A program made the translations under genes and the position numbers. From Brachionus manjavacas (Eukaryota > Rotifera > Eurotatoria > Ploima > Brachionidae): a DNA stretch of 64,000 bases. The stretch is from NCBI GenBank assembly GCA_019054805.1, contig JAHQIY010000005.1, positions 4,199,501 through 4,263,500 of the forward strand, written 5' to 3'. This document shows, one piece after another, positions 1 through 13,604 of the stretch; within the stretch, counting starts at the first letter, position 1, and each line of letters begins with the position of its first letter. The notes under the pieces were generated by a model. That model ran no database searches. It was not told the origin of the DNA and was given only the letters and a program-made list of their open reading frames with translations.

Positions 1-3000
1 TTAGCGCGACCATTTTTTTCCGCAATAATCTGAAATCAGTATTAACAGGAAAAAAATCTAAATACTTTAAACAAATTTATTTATATGTGTTCTGAATTAG
101 ATAATGAATTAGGATTTGGAATATGGTGGTGGCAAAGAGATATGCCAAACAATGTAATGTTAAATGGTGTTTTTAATAATTTCTTAAATTTAAATCCAAA
201 TATTATAAACATAAAAATATTCAGCATGCTAAAACTGTTGTTGATTATTGGTTTTGTATTAAACTTCCTAAGCCCAACGATCAATTACATAATATAAACT
301 TTGTGATATAAACAGTTTATTTTATATGGTTTATTTTCATTTCAATTAAGACAAAGACTTGAAAAATCTTATCTCTATTGCAGCTTAATTAAAACATTAT
401 ATTTATGCTATACTATCTTAAGGCCATGCTTTTCAATGAATCTGCTTATTTATGTTATATCTAAAGCAATTTGTCTTCAAACATAACAAAATAGGCAATG
501 CTCGTTTTTCAGAAGTTGAAGAATTTAATTTTATTTATTGGAATTTTTGACACACTGAGTAGTTTTATTTGCGTAACAAATTAAATTCCGGTCTATATTG
601 CTAATCAGAATAACACGGCAATTTACAAGTACTCAATGTGACATAAGAAATTTCCTTAATTAAAAAATTTAACTTAATAATCGCTTATTTAGACTATTTA
701 AAGTTTTTTGTTAATTAAAATAAATTTCTTTTCAGAATATTATAATTGCGCTCGCATTTTTATCGCAGCGGGTAAAAAAAAAGATTTTTAATTTCTCACC
801 TGCAAACAAATTGGCTCTACGGTAAGATTTAATTTTTTTTGATTATTTACCCATAAGATCCCAACAAAAAATTTGTTTTATTTTAATTTCATCTAAACAA
901 TAATTGAATATGTGTAAATAAATAGCAGCATTTACTTAGTGATCTTTTTTTTTATTTTATTTTAAACGCGTAATCATTATCAAAGAATAAAATACCATTT
1001 TCTTCCTTCAAGAATGTTTTTACATAACCTAACAGCGATGAATGAGAAGAATGGTTTTTAAATCAATGTCTTAAAAGTACTAGATTCTAGCATTGATAAC
1101 AAAACCAGATAAGATGAAGTTAAATTTAATAATATTTCAAATTTTTTAGTATTTTTATCTCATTAAGATTCTTAATCTTATTTTATAAAAAATTTCATAC
1201 TTCCTAATTTTATGTGTTTGGAATTAGAATAAGATTTGTCGGAAATCGATGCCTGATCTAACATTTAATTAAAGATTAGATGTTCAGAAAATCCTAATTT
1301 AAAATAAATTCTTTTAAATTAAAAAATAAATTTTGACGTTTTCATGAAATTTTTAAATTTCTGTCATTTTTGATAAGAAAATAAATTTTTCAAGGATTTA
1401 ATTATCTTTTTTTTTTACCAAAAATCAAAATATTAAATCAAAAATGCAAAAAGACTTCAAGTCTAAAATAGAAGCTTTTTGTTCATTCAATTCTTTTAAC
1501 ATAAATCTTTTTCGCTAAAAAATCTTTTATTTACTTCTGAAAAAAAGGATTCAATTCTTTTAAATTTGCTCAATGGAATTTATTTTTATTTTCTTTAAAA
1601 AATATCTAATGAATCAGCAATTACTAAATCAATACAATTATGAATTTAAAAACAATTAAAATAATAAACGATTTTTAATTAGAAATAGAATGAGCTAAAA
1701 AATAGAGTTTCTATCCATCTTATTTCTTTTGAAGTTAGACAAAAAATGACTCGAGTTATTTACGTGACTGTTTATAAATTTGTCTTTCGATTTATCTCAC
1801 AAAATTTCTAAACTTTACGCTTCAAATTATGTTGAGAGCAAATATTTAAAATTATATTGCCCAATATTTATTATGGACAAAAATCGATTTCTGTCATATT
1901 AATTAACTTTTACGTTGCTAGATAAAAATTCAAGGAATAAAAACGCCTTTAATTTTTAAAATTTTAATGCTTTTTTCAATAAATTTAAACTAAATTATTC
2001 TTTGAAAAAACAAATTGTGAGATCGATTTATCAAAGTTATTTTACGTAATAGAATTTTAGGCTACAATTCTAACAAAATGAAAAGATCAAAACAAAATTT
2101 GTAAACTAAAACACATGATTAAAGATATTGAAACATAATCAAGTTTTTTTTTGTTTTCGGCTGCTTTTTTAAATATCCAGTTTCAGATTGGTGTATCTTT
2201 GAGTTACAAGCCTTAAGTTAAAAGGACCCGGAAAAATTATATTATTTAATGGTAACCAAACTATGTCTTAAAATATTATAATTGAAAAAATGTTAAAAAA
2301 AAATACATAAATATTTCATCATCTGTTATCAAACTTGAATGTGCTAAAATAATAAAGATCTAAGAAAAAATTTTCTTAAATTAATCACTTTATTTAAGTA
2401 AAATAAAATAATTTAAATATTAATTATAAAAACTGTCTCTGAGCAACAAAATTGTTCATTATATAATTTATATAATTCTAAATCTTTTTGATTTTTCCTT
2501 TAAATTTTATTTTATTTTATTTATGATCTTTTGATTTTTATAGAAAACAATTAAAAAAACAAAAATACAAAAAAATTATTTGATAAAAAATTAAAAAAAA
2601 CTTGATCGTATTGAATATTCAATTATTTGAGTTTTTTTTCAATTTTAAAAATCGTAATTAATTAATCAACAGTTAAGGTATTTAGAAGTTCAGTACAAAA
2701 GAACAGAACATAATGATAAAAATTGAAAAGCTTTTTTTCTAAAAGGTAAAAATCAGTTTTGTTGGAAAAAAAACGGAATTGGAGAAAAAAAGCATGAAAT
2801 TACACATTTTTTGAGAATTTTGTCATGAAATTTAGCTCATCAAAAAAATAAAATAAAAATTTGATTTTAAAATTTTTTAAAATGACATCAAATTAATGAA
2901 ATATTTATATTTATGTAAATTATATTTATTAATTTGTTCTACAATCCTCGAATATTTCATTTCAAAATGTAATAAAAAATTCACAACTATTAAAAACGAT

Positions 3001-3200
3001 CAAACTTTTCAATAAATAAACTATTTTCAACAAATGTTTTTAATTGAACAAAAATTTTTTTTTTAAAGCTTAATAATAATAAAATATAGAATGAATATAG
3101 AATTATTAAGCACTTACGGTAATTAATAAAAAGTTAAATGTTTTAAAACAAATAACTCAAAACTTTTAAGTTATTAATATTTTTTAAATTAAATTATTAG
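1..3200. other. AT-rich gene-free stretch
   Basis: I see no supportable gene here. A 70-codon frame near 85-297 reads as low-complexity hydrophobic sequence with no recognisable motif and no splice partners. The rest is dense in stops on both strands and in A/T homopolymers. Confidence 0.6.
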
Positions 3201-3207
3201 AGTGACT

Positions 3208-3700
3208 ATGCCATGGAACGCTCTACCCCAAGAGATCGTTCAATCCCTATCCGTCAACCAATTCAAGAACAGACTGGATAAGTTCAGACGTAAAGAGAAA
3301 CCCACCATGGATGAAGTCTAGAGGCTAGGTAGAATCCACAATAGGAAATGGTGACCTAACGAATAACAATCTACAGTGTGATAAAGGCAGAACTGGGGAA
3401 GTGTGTTCTAAACACAGAACATGCTATCACCCTAGTCAACTGGAGCATCAGACCTGAGACCTCTATCCCTCTCAACATCGAACCAAATTACCAAAATCCA
3501 ATCAGTTCTCCACGACACTCTTCTTCTTCTTCAAAACATTATTATCATCTTTTAATTAATTATATACTGACATAATGAATTTTACTGATTAAGTGTACAA
3601 ACCACCGTTACCATAGATGGAATCCTACTGTTTCCCATCTTCACAAGTCTTGCTTGCTAGCTTTTTGTAACTTATATTATTATTATTATTTTTAAAGAGA
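3208..3700 (+). mobile_element. LINE 3' end remnant with (TTA)n tail
   Basis: A stretch clearly richer in G+C than its surroundings encodes, from 3208 to 3321, a 37-residue tail containing NALPQEIVQSLSVNQFKNRL. This matches the conserved C-terminal pattern of CR1/Jockey-type non-LTR retrotransposon ORF2 proteins (W/N-x-LP...vv-x-a-x-S-v-x-x-FK-x-x-LD). About 340 bases of 3' untranslated sequence follow and run into a short TTA microsatellite near 3668-3690, the usual kind of tail for such elements. Only the 3' end is present, so this is a 5'-truncated dead copy. Confidence 0.7.
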
Positions 3701-3800
3701 TTTTAAAAATCTTTCAAAATTTTTTGACAGGGCTAAAATAAAATTTTGAGTTAAATTTATTTCTAGAAAATTAATTCAATTTGCTAAAATTTTTATTAAA

Positions 3801-3858
3801 TTCACCCAAGCTAAATTTCTGAAACGATCTTTAGTTTCAGAAATTTAGCTTGGTTGAA
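3801..3858. repeat. 25-bp inverted repeat with 8-base loop
   Basis: The arms 3801-3825 and 3834-3858 are complementary at 24 of 25 positions, with loop GATCTTTA between them. The element lies about 260 bases past the stop codon of the RPGR-like gene, so it could be a hairpin in that transcript's 3' UTR or a mini foldback element. The arms are too long and too exact for chance, even in AT-rich DNA. Confidence 0.75.
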
Positions 3859-4120
3859 TTCAATCTTTACCAGGCAGTCAATGATTTCTAGAAATTTTAA
3901 AAAATCATCAAAACATTTTATATTTTATTAATTAGTAAAAATAAATTTAAAATAAAATAAGCATTTAACATCTGATTGAAAAAAAGTCTTCGTAATAACT
4001 GAATTTATTCAGTGATAAAATCTTTGGCAAATTTGGTTTAAAATTTAACAAAATAACGCTTATAAAATTGAACATATCTTGAAAGTCTTTAAAAAAATTT
4101 AAAGATTAATTTTATCTTTT

Positions 4121-6718
4121 TTATTTGAATAAACTTACTTTTTCCTTCGGTTTTTCATTTTTTTTCTTATCGGACTTATCTTTTTCTTGTTTCATGCTTT
4201 CTTTAACATTAGTTTTACTCGATGCTCTTCTGTCATTTAAAGGACTATCCTTTTTAGATCTAGGAAATCGTTCTAGTGAATCATTTCTTATTGAGTCTCT
4301 CAAATAGGTTGAATTAGGTTTTTGAATTCGGGCTCTATCATTTAAATAGCTACTTCTTGGAATCTCATCATCCGAAAAACTTTTGGTATTAAATCTAGAT
4401 AAATTTCTAAAATTTTGTGGTTTCGGTGAACCAGTTGGCTTTTTAAGGTCTTTATCTGAATCGTCTGAATTATTTATTTTTGGACGTGACAAGAATGGTG
4501 ATTCAGTATCAAAATCAGTGACTTTTTTAACGGGCGGTTTTAAAAAACTTTTCTTATTACTTTTGTAGAAGGTTTCATCATCGGAATTGGAAGAAGTACG
4601 ATTTCTATTGCTTTTGATGCCCTTAAATCGGCTGTTCTTTTCATCATCATTGTTTCTACTTGTGCCAAAGTGTCTTGAATCGGTTTTACGATCTCGCTGA
4701 TAAGACCTTTCGTCTTCATTATCTGAATTTTTGTATCTATTTCTTGATTTTTCTTCAGCTGCTTTTTTCAGGTTTAGTTCACTTAATGGCACAAATGCAT
4801 TATCTCTAGTCAGGGTATGAGTCTTGAAATTTTTTTTATATTTTAAGTTATTTTAAAGGTTTAAACAACTTACTCTATTGAAAGTTCTTTCGGCTTCTTC
4901 GTCTGAGTCTAATTTAAAATATTTTTAAAAGGTTTCTAAATTTTCAAATATTTATCTGACCTGAATCTTTGCGTTTGGAATTTTTTCTAATTTTGTCTCG
5001 TACATACGGACTCGGACTCGGAGTTCGTCTCGACAAATCCTTTATAAAAATATTTTAAAACTAATTTTCATAATTAAATAAATAGTACTCTTCTACGGTC
5101 AGAATAACCCTTTTCTTTTATAGAATCGTCACTGTCATTTTTTTTAGATATTCTCAATTTTCCAATCAGAATCATATGACATCCACCACAGGCAACCTTG
5201 AACAAAATTTTAAAAGTAAAACAAATTAGTTGACAAAAAAATATGAATTGGTACATTTTCAATCATTAATGCCTTAAATTTATCAACTAAAACTGGATTA
5301 AACTGATTTGTGTTGAATATTTTTTGACTTAGACCCAACTTGCCATATCTATTATCTCCTGAAGCATACATTTCTCCTGTTTCGGTAATAAATACTGAAT
5401 GACATTCTCCACATGCAACTTGAACTATCTTTTTCTTGCGAAAAAACGTGATTTGTTCTGGTACTTTACTTCGATCTACATCTTCACCGTTTCCAAGTTG
5501 GCCTTTTGAGCCATCACCAAAAGAATAGACTCTTCCACCTAAAAAAAAATTTAATAACTAAATCAACTGGATCAATTAAAGTTCATACTTGCGCCAATTA
5601 TAACTGAGTGCTGCCCTCCACATGATACAAATGTAATGGGTTCGTCGATGGATAAAACTTCCGAGAACCGTTTGTTGTGATCAGTATGGCCCAATTGACC
5701 ATATTCATTTGAACCCGATGTATAAAGCCTTCCTTTTTCTAAAATAAAAAAATACATAAATTTTTTCAAAGCTATTATTTGTGTATATTAAGTCAATAGA
5801 TATTTTGTTGCTATGAAATTTACTTACTTGATATTAGTGTTGTATGATAATATCCACATGCAATAAAGCTTACTCGGAAGTCTAGCGGAACCATTCTTGG
5901 AGAAAATTGCTCGATAACTTTACCTAAGCCTATCTCTCCATTTTCGTTGCTTCCCCATACATAAACTTCTCCAGATTCTTAAAAATGTATTCAGTATTAA
6001 TCAATAAATCAATCTTAATAGCGTTTTCTACTTGATAGAGCTACTGAATGACCCGATCCTGCTCCGAGCATTAACCATTCTTGAGGCTCTATTTTTTCTA
6101 CCATCTTTGGTATATTCGAAAAAGGATCTTGGAAACTTTCACCAAAACCAAGCTGACCTTCTGAATTGCTTCCAAATGTGTAAATATTTCCTTTATCTAA
6201 ATTGAATTTTATTTAATCAATAAAAATTATCTAATATTATTTATAACAAAAACCTGTAGCCAAAATAGTATGATTTCTACCACATGCTATAAGCAATACC
6301 TTTTCATGTTTCATAGCTAGATAAAAACTTAAATAATTATCCTTAAATGTTAATAAATTTTCAAACCTTTGACACAGCTTGGCTTTTCTACATTATTTTC
6401 GTGTCCCAGGCCCAGCTGACCCCAATTGTTTGAACCAAACATAAAAACTCGACCTCTTTCAGTAATCACGCCTGTATGCTCATCACCACAAGCAATTTCA
6501 ATGATAGGATCATCTCTGACATGAAACTTTCCTTCTTCGAACCGACTTTTTCCACAAACAAAAGCTGATCCATATTCTTCAAATTTGTTTTTATTTTAAT
6601 TGTTACTATTTATCTCTTTAGTGGTTTTTTTACCTGGTATATCTTCTAATAGATCGTTGGTTGTATTATCCATCGATCGGTGAGAGTAATTACCGCTAGG
6701 TCTTGCGTAATAGCTCAT
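4121..6718 (-). CDS. RPGR: RPGR-like RCC1-repeat ciliary protein
   Basis: Predicted exons (minus strand): 6718-6634, 6576-6367, 6316-6254, 6196-6032, 5977-5828, 5738-5589, 5538-5255, 5196-5089, 5039-4961, 4908-4874, 4822-4121, giving about 676 aa. The first 380 or so residues form an RCC1 beta-propeller. Blades carry FGSNNWGQLGLG, ACGRNHT, WGSNENGEIGLG, SCGGQHS, ACGECHS and ACGGCHM. The first and last of these are especially like vertebrate retinitis pigmentosa GTPase regulator, a transition-zone protein that works through the ARL3/PDE6D axis. After the propeller comes an SR-rich linker and a roughly 230-residue low-complexity tail rich in Ser, Asp, Arg and Lys, rather than the vertebrate Glu-Gly ORF15. 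The last exon contains GTAAGT just before the stop, so a longer spliced C-terminus is possible. Read as RPGR rather than another RCC1 protein because of N-terminal blade similarity. Confidence 0.88.
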
Positions 6719-7078
6719 TTTAAGGTCAACTTCTCTCTCTCTCTAAAAAATTCAGCAGATAATATTTTAAAATCAAATAAATTATTTGGAGTTGAATGAA
6801 TTAGCAAAGGTAAAGACTGAAGACCGTGACATTTTCTGTATCTAGGTAACCAAACAAAGATTTTTTTGAATTTTTAAATCCAAAATAACACGTAAATTGT
6901 AAGCTTAATTCCGATTTAGAATTTAAAAAAAAATCTTAAAAAAATAATTCCATATGCTTTGTCTCGTGATCTAATAAAATTTTCTAATCAAAAATTTTAA
7001 TCTAAAATATTCATCTTTGAAAGCAAAATTTTTTACCAAGGTTAGATTAGATTTGGTCAACGAATAATTGAACCAAAA
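6719..7078. promoter_or_regulatory. Shared divergent promoter RPGR/ATG5
   Basis: Only 360 bases separate the start codons of two divergently transcribed genes, so this interval must hold both promoters. It contains a short CT run at about 6730-6743 just before RPGR and the X-box candidate at 6838-6850. No TATA box is evident on the ATG5 side. Confidence 0.5.
6838..6850 (-). promoter_or_regulatory. Candidate RFX X-box (imperfect) upstream of RPGR
   Basis: On the minus strand the site reads GTTACC-T-AGATAC: a perfect left half-site, a 1-base spacer and a right half-site with one mismatch to RGNAAC. It lies 120 bases upstream of the RPGR start. It is the weakest of the four X-box candidates in this window. 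Confidence 0.35.
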
Positions 7079-8195
<1,117 letters not shown>

Positions 8196-9250
8196 ATTTG
8201 GAATCGATGCTCCGATTCAATGTTTTTTCGTCTACTCAAAATTTGGTATATCACTTAAATTATTTACTATGTGCTTAACAATAATCGATGTTTTTTGTTA
8301 ATATTTTTTTTTTCAAATAATAAAAATTAATATAATTTATTTAGCAATTAATCATTGATACTGTTTTAGAAGAATTGCTAGACTTGATTTCCGTATTAAA
8401 GGGAAATAAGTTGATTATCGAATAAATCAAATTTGTGCAAAAGTCAAAAATAAAATTACCTTTGACTTAATGACTTTGGAAAAAGCCTGAAATAAACAGA
8501 GTAGTTCTATTATCCATAGTTTTTACTTTAAACTACACTAGTTATCTTAAAATACTGGTATTTACGCGAAACTAAAAAAAGTAAAAAATTTGACATTTTT
8601 GCGTAGAATTAGTTGTCAGTTTATGATAAATGGCAAAAAATGTTTAATAGGTATAAAAAAGTTAAAAACATGCAAAAATATCAAATTCAATTAGTATTTT
8701 TAAAGAGAATTTAATATTCTAATATTCTAAATAGTTTGATTATTGTTATTATTGACAATCATTTTCTAAAACAATTTAACCGGCATTTTTAATTTTCATA
8801 AAATATTTCAACACAAATTTTAAATTCTATATATACTGCAAATATGAATTTTGGATTTTTTGCTTTTCTGTGAATTTTACTAAATGAAACAAAAATCATT
8901 TAATTTAACCGTTCAGTTAAAATAAAAAGATTAAGGGTCCAGATTTAGAATTGCAAATCGTTTTTTTTCAATTTTTAATTTGAATTCAAATACAGGATTA
9001 ATTGAGGATAAATTGTTATTTAAATTCAAATATTAGAGGTATATTCAAGGGTGGAAAAATTCAAAAGCTAGTTGTAATGGAGACTGAACATTATTTTATT
9101 TTTTTTTATTTACTTAGATTAATCCAGATTAAGTAAATTCTAAAATGTTAAAATTCGAAAATTTAAAAAAAGATTTCATTTTGAAATTAATCATAAAGAC
9201 AACAACCTGAGAACATGAATTGTTCCAGTAACAGGTGAACCACAGTTTAA

Positions 9251-9341
9251 CTAACCGACTAGACCTGATAAACTTTTTTTTATTTTTTGACATTCGTTTA
9301 ATGCATTTTAACAAAAACTCAATTGATAAAAAATGGAAAAC
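9251..9341. repeat. Dispersed direct repeat, copy 1
   Basis: Shares AACCGACTAGACC, AACAAAAACTCAATT and AAAAATGGAAAACA, in the same order and orientation, with 9864-9977. Copy 2 carries an extra A/T insert in the middle. No coding potential was seen. Confidence 0.6.
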
Positions 9342-9863
9342 ATTTAGTTTTTCATTTGTTGTATATTATTTAGTATAAAAATTTTTAGACTTTTAGGTGT
9401 GAACAAATTAAAAAAAGCTATTTAATAGAATGACTAATTCTCGAAACTGAAAAAAAAAATAAACAATTGAAGTTAATAATATTTATGTTTTTTTTAATTT
9501 GAAGAAGCTTTAGAAAAAACATTTGGTTCTGATCTGGCGAGTTGGTATTACCTAAACCCTTTCAACAATCCTAAATACTCAAATGCGCTCTCTACTTAAG
9601 TCTCTGTCTTTGAGCATAAATAATAAAAATTAAAGAAAATTAAAATTAATTTATCAGTCTTCAAGTTTTTGACTTTGGAGAACATAGATTCATCTATTTC
9701 GCAAATTTTACCTACTTCGTTTAACTTTAAATATTTTATCTAATTATTACTTTTTTCTATATTATTCTTTAAATGACATTACATTTAGTTTTTTTCTCAA
9801 ATAGAAAAAAGGTGAAAAATTTTATATAACTAATTTTATATAAAAATTTTCCAGTAATACAAT

Positions 9864-9977
9864 TAACCGACTAGACCCGAAAAACTTCGTTTTTTTCTTT
9901 AATAATTTTTACTTTAGTGATAATTGACTTTCGTTCGATGCTTTTAACAAAAACTCAATTTATGAAAAATGGAAAAC
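9864..9977. repeat. Dispersed direct repeat, copy 2
   Basis: Partner of 9251-9341, see there. The copies have drifted, mainly by insertions in T runs, which suggests an old duplication or two insertions of one short element. Confidence 0.6.
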
Positions 9978-10199
9978 AGAGCGTTGATTCTTTTCTAAGT
10001 TATAAAAAAACAATTGCAAGCTTTTTCATGCTTGCAATATTAACTTAAAATTATTTATTTTTCTTTGAAACCGTAAAAATTTTTTGAAACATCCCCCCTT
10101 TTAATGTTATTTCAACATTGGATACATTATATAATTCAAACACAAAAAATTAAACCATATATTAAAACTTATAATTTTTTATAATCAAAAAACTTAAAA

Positions 10200-10803
10200 A
10201 ATACTATAAAATCAAAAAATAAAAGTCCTTTAAAGAATTTTAGAAATTCGGATAATCCAAAAATCTTTAAAATCTTTATTCCGTTCTTTAAAACCATAAT
10301 CGAAAAATTCTTTGATGGATGAATTAGTCTCAATGTTTTTTTTTCCATTTTTTTGAAGTAATTGAGTTCCTAACTCAAACATTTGAAGAGTTGGTGATAT
10401 CTGGTTATATTCTGTCCGATATTAGTTCTTTGGCACAGTCTATCATCAACTTTTTTTTTCATATGAAACCAGCGCATAATCTCTTGATATTCTATAATAT
10501 TTGGGAATGCTTTAGAAAAGCCATTAATGAGAGCAAAAGCTGCATTGGCAACAAGAGCTGTTAGTTCAAAAAAAATTTTCTAATTTTTCTACTCCAAGCT
10601 TAACACTCGAAAATAAAAATTCAAAATCCTCCGTTTTTTTCAATGAAACTTACTGCTAATCCATTAGGATGGAAATCTCTATCTTTACCAGTAGTTCCTA
10701 CAATAAGTATAGGGAACCGTTGCCAAACTAGCTTGTAAGTTGCATCAGCATGAAAATGAGTAGAAATCGAAAACAACAAAAACTGAAAAAACTTAATTCT
10801 CAT
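10200..10803 (-). mobile_element. MULE-type transposase remnant
   Basis: The frame 10803-10621 contains HADATYKLVWQRFPILIVGT followed by FHPNGLAVS. This is the characteristic start of the MULE transposase domain and includes the first catalytic Asp (in DATYK). Further downstream on the same strand, after frame breaks, come ANAAFALINGFSKAFP and MRWFHMKKKV, matching the segment around the second catalytic Asp and the W/C-x-H-M motif. Stops and frame changes make it inactive. No terminal repeats were recognised. Confidence 0.75.
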
Positions 10804-10959
10804 TTTCGGAAATTTTAGAATGATTATTAAACCTTAACAGCTTGGCTAAAGTATACTCTAATGGGATTTCTCCAAATAAAGGGTTAGAGTCTCATACAGC
10901 GATCAAAATACCCTTTCAAAACATAAAAGATAGACAAAAAAGATATAACTGATCTAAAC

Positions 10960-11405
10960 ACAGACTTAATTGGACGTTCGTCCAGAGTTATTTTTGGTGA
11001 CGAGTCCAATTTTTCAAAGTCTTTAATTGTAAATCAAGAGGTAAAAAGTTTAAATAATGAAAAGTTTCATCTGAAGTTCTGCATAACAAGGTTACAACAC
11101 GGTGAAGGCTCAGCCGGTATTTAGGGATGCATTTTTTACAGGAACTTTTTAGCCATTTGACACCTGAATTTTTCAACAAGATGGCGCTTTGGCATATACC
11201 GCTCACTCAGTAAGCGGCTGGTTCAAAGAACAGAACATTGAGTTTCTTTTATGGCGTGCTCGTTTACCAGTTTTCAACTCAATCATGAACTAATGGCCGT
11301 CCATGGATGACAAAATGGTTAACACTAAAGTAACCCTATTGAGTATTTAAAAGAGGTTTTAAACAAAGAGTGGATAAAAATTACTAGTTATGACGCCAAA
11401 GGCGG
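10960..11405 (+). mobile_element. Tc1/mariner-type transposase remnant
   Basis: Broken frames give VIFGDESNF, then FQQDGALAYTAHSVSGWFKE, and near 11345 PIEYLKEVLNKEW. These are the family's second catalytic Asp region, the QD-x-A-x-H-T-A block and the NPIE block in correct order. In-frame stops and at least one frameshift show it is dead. Confidence 0.75.
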
Positions 11406-11720
11406 TCATTTCAAATATTAAATTGTAAAATTTCTAAATTTTAGAACCGTTTTTTTTTTAATTAATTGTATCTATTTTTTCTTTTGAATTTTTTTCACTT
11501 ATTTTATTTTTGGTTTTATGTTTTTGGATATATGAAAAATAAAAATTAAAAAAAAATTTTCTTTTTTATTTTCTGTAAATTAATCACATATAATTTAAGG
11601 AAAAAATAAAATAAAAATCTTTTCACACTAAGAAAAAAAATACGTTAAGTTAAATCAAAAGATCAATGTGCTGTTTTAAATTAATTTGAAAATTAAAAAT
11701 CTAAAAATTAATACATTTTT

Positions 11721-11771
11721 ACTCTTTGTGTAAAGCCTCTTTATACTCAATAGGGGTTACTTTAATTTTAT
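11721..11771 (-). mobile_element. Inverted copy of the Tc1 C-terminal block
   Basis: The reverse complement of this stretch matches 11320-11370, including TATTGAGTAT and ACAAAGAGT. It is therefore a second, inverted fragment of the same transposase end, about 350 bases away. Confidence 0.6.
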
Positions 11772-13604
11772 TGAAATATTGAAAATGCTGAAAAATGGAT
11801 TAAAAATATGGTAATGATTTGGTTGTGTCTTAACATACAACCCAAGGTTCCTTTTATTTTTTTATTGTTCTTGTTTCAATATATGCTTATCGTTTTTCTA
11901 CAAGCTTTCTAAGCAATTCTCAATAAATAATAGGCTGATTTGCATCATCTACACATTTATTAATAAGTAAATATTGTTCTACAAAATTCTATCAATTACA
12001 TTAAAGTTCTATTTATCTATTCGAAAATTTAGCATCATTGGCAAAAGTTATAGGAGTTAAATGAGGAATTTAATATGAATTTATGGAGTGAAGCTTTTCA
12101 ATAATATATTATTATTATTATTTATTTAAATTTTAAGTCACATTCACAATCATATTTTAAAAATTAAAAAATACAAATTAAAAAAAAATTAGTTTTAAAA
12201 ATATTTCTAATTTTTCCAAAAGATTTACACAATTAGTCATTCGAAGTCATAATTAACTTTCGATAAATTTTTTAATACGCTATATAGATCAAAAAACTCT
12301 TGATTTGTATGATATAAAAATTCCACTACGAAATATAATCAGCGTCTTTTTAAGCATAATATAACATTCATTGCGCAATATAATTAATTCAATAAATATT
12401 TCACTAAAATTTCAACTTTGTAATTGGAATAATAAATTTTTTCTTCAAAATATTTTTTGATTTAGTACTTTTAGATAATTTTTTTTTATTGGAATCGAAA
12501 ATTTTCGTTTTTGAAAATATCAGCTCTAAATTTCCAAGTGAAATTGGTCTTAAGTTCTAAAAAATACTTTATTTATTTACAAGTTCCTAATACAAGTAAA
12601 AATTATAAAGAAATTTGCAAATTTAATTGTAATTATGGTAATTAAAAAAAGTACAAATTTGCCCTCACTAGGAATTTAAATTCTTTAGGTAGAGTGTATA
12701 AATATATTTCACTAAATGACTGATATCTGAATTTTTGATAAATTAAATCAAAATAATTCTGGTCATCAGAATGGATCATTAATTTTGTACAGTTTTAATT
12801 TTTCATTCATTTTTTTATAAAAACTGCTATTTTTTTAATTAAAGCTTTGACCCTTCATGATAAAAACAAACGATAATTATATAAATTTTCCAATTTTTTA
12901 AAGCTAACATCATTTTTGTTTGTAAATTGTTTAATTATATGATCAAAATTAAAACTGAACATTTTCTATTTCGGCTTTTAAAATAAAGAAATAATCATAA
13001 AACTTAATCTTCGATTAGAGACACCACATTTAGGTCAAACTAATAAATATTGAATTAATTTAAATTTTAAATTTAGAAAATTTGATTGATTTAGTTGGCT
13101 TCAAATGCTTCGTTATAAACAACTCAAATCGAAAACGAACTGTAACATAAGAATTTGAGATAAGAATTCATCCGCTAAATGATAACACGTTTAGGATAAT
13201 AGCCCACGATATTAGTGAGAAAATGCAATTAATTTAAACTCATTAAGAAATTTTTGTTCAAGTTTACTTTGAAAAAATACAACAATCCAAATTTGTAAAA
13301 TTTTTTTATCTAAATTATTTAAAACATAAATGATAGAGTTTTTTGTGATTAAATATTCTTATACAAATCAAGCTAATTTCTCTCAAATTTTTGCTCGGCT
13401 CAACTAAGTTTTAGCTTGGGTTTTTATTGCTTGATTATAATTCAAAACATTCATTTCGAGAATTTTGTATAAATTTAAAATAAAAAAGATAAAAATGATA
13501 CTTGAATTTATTTTTTTTTAAATTTCAACATTTCTTTTGCTCATCATTTTTGACTGAGTATATAAAATTTTAAAAATAGATGCTAAAATTGAATAACATA
13601 TAAA

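Larger units (their letters stand above)
8196..13604. other. Gene-free interval with decayed DNA transposons
   Basis: Apart from the repeat pair at 9.25/9.86 kb and the transposase remnants listed separately (10.2-11.8 kb), I see no gene. The sequence is AT-rich with many homopolymers. A short ATT microsatellite is at about 12105-12125. Confidence 0.55.

Noticed and set aside
85-297. 70-codon open frame near the left edge
   Set aside because: Low-complexity, no motif, no splice partners and no homologous pattern; expected by chance in AT-rich DNA.
3612-3626. X-box-like GTTACCATAGATGG
   Set aside because: Lies inside a LINE 3' UTR, has mismatches in the right half-site, and is not upstream of a start codon.
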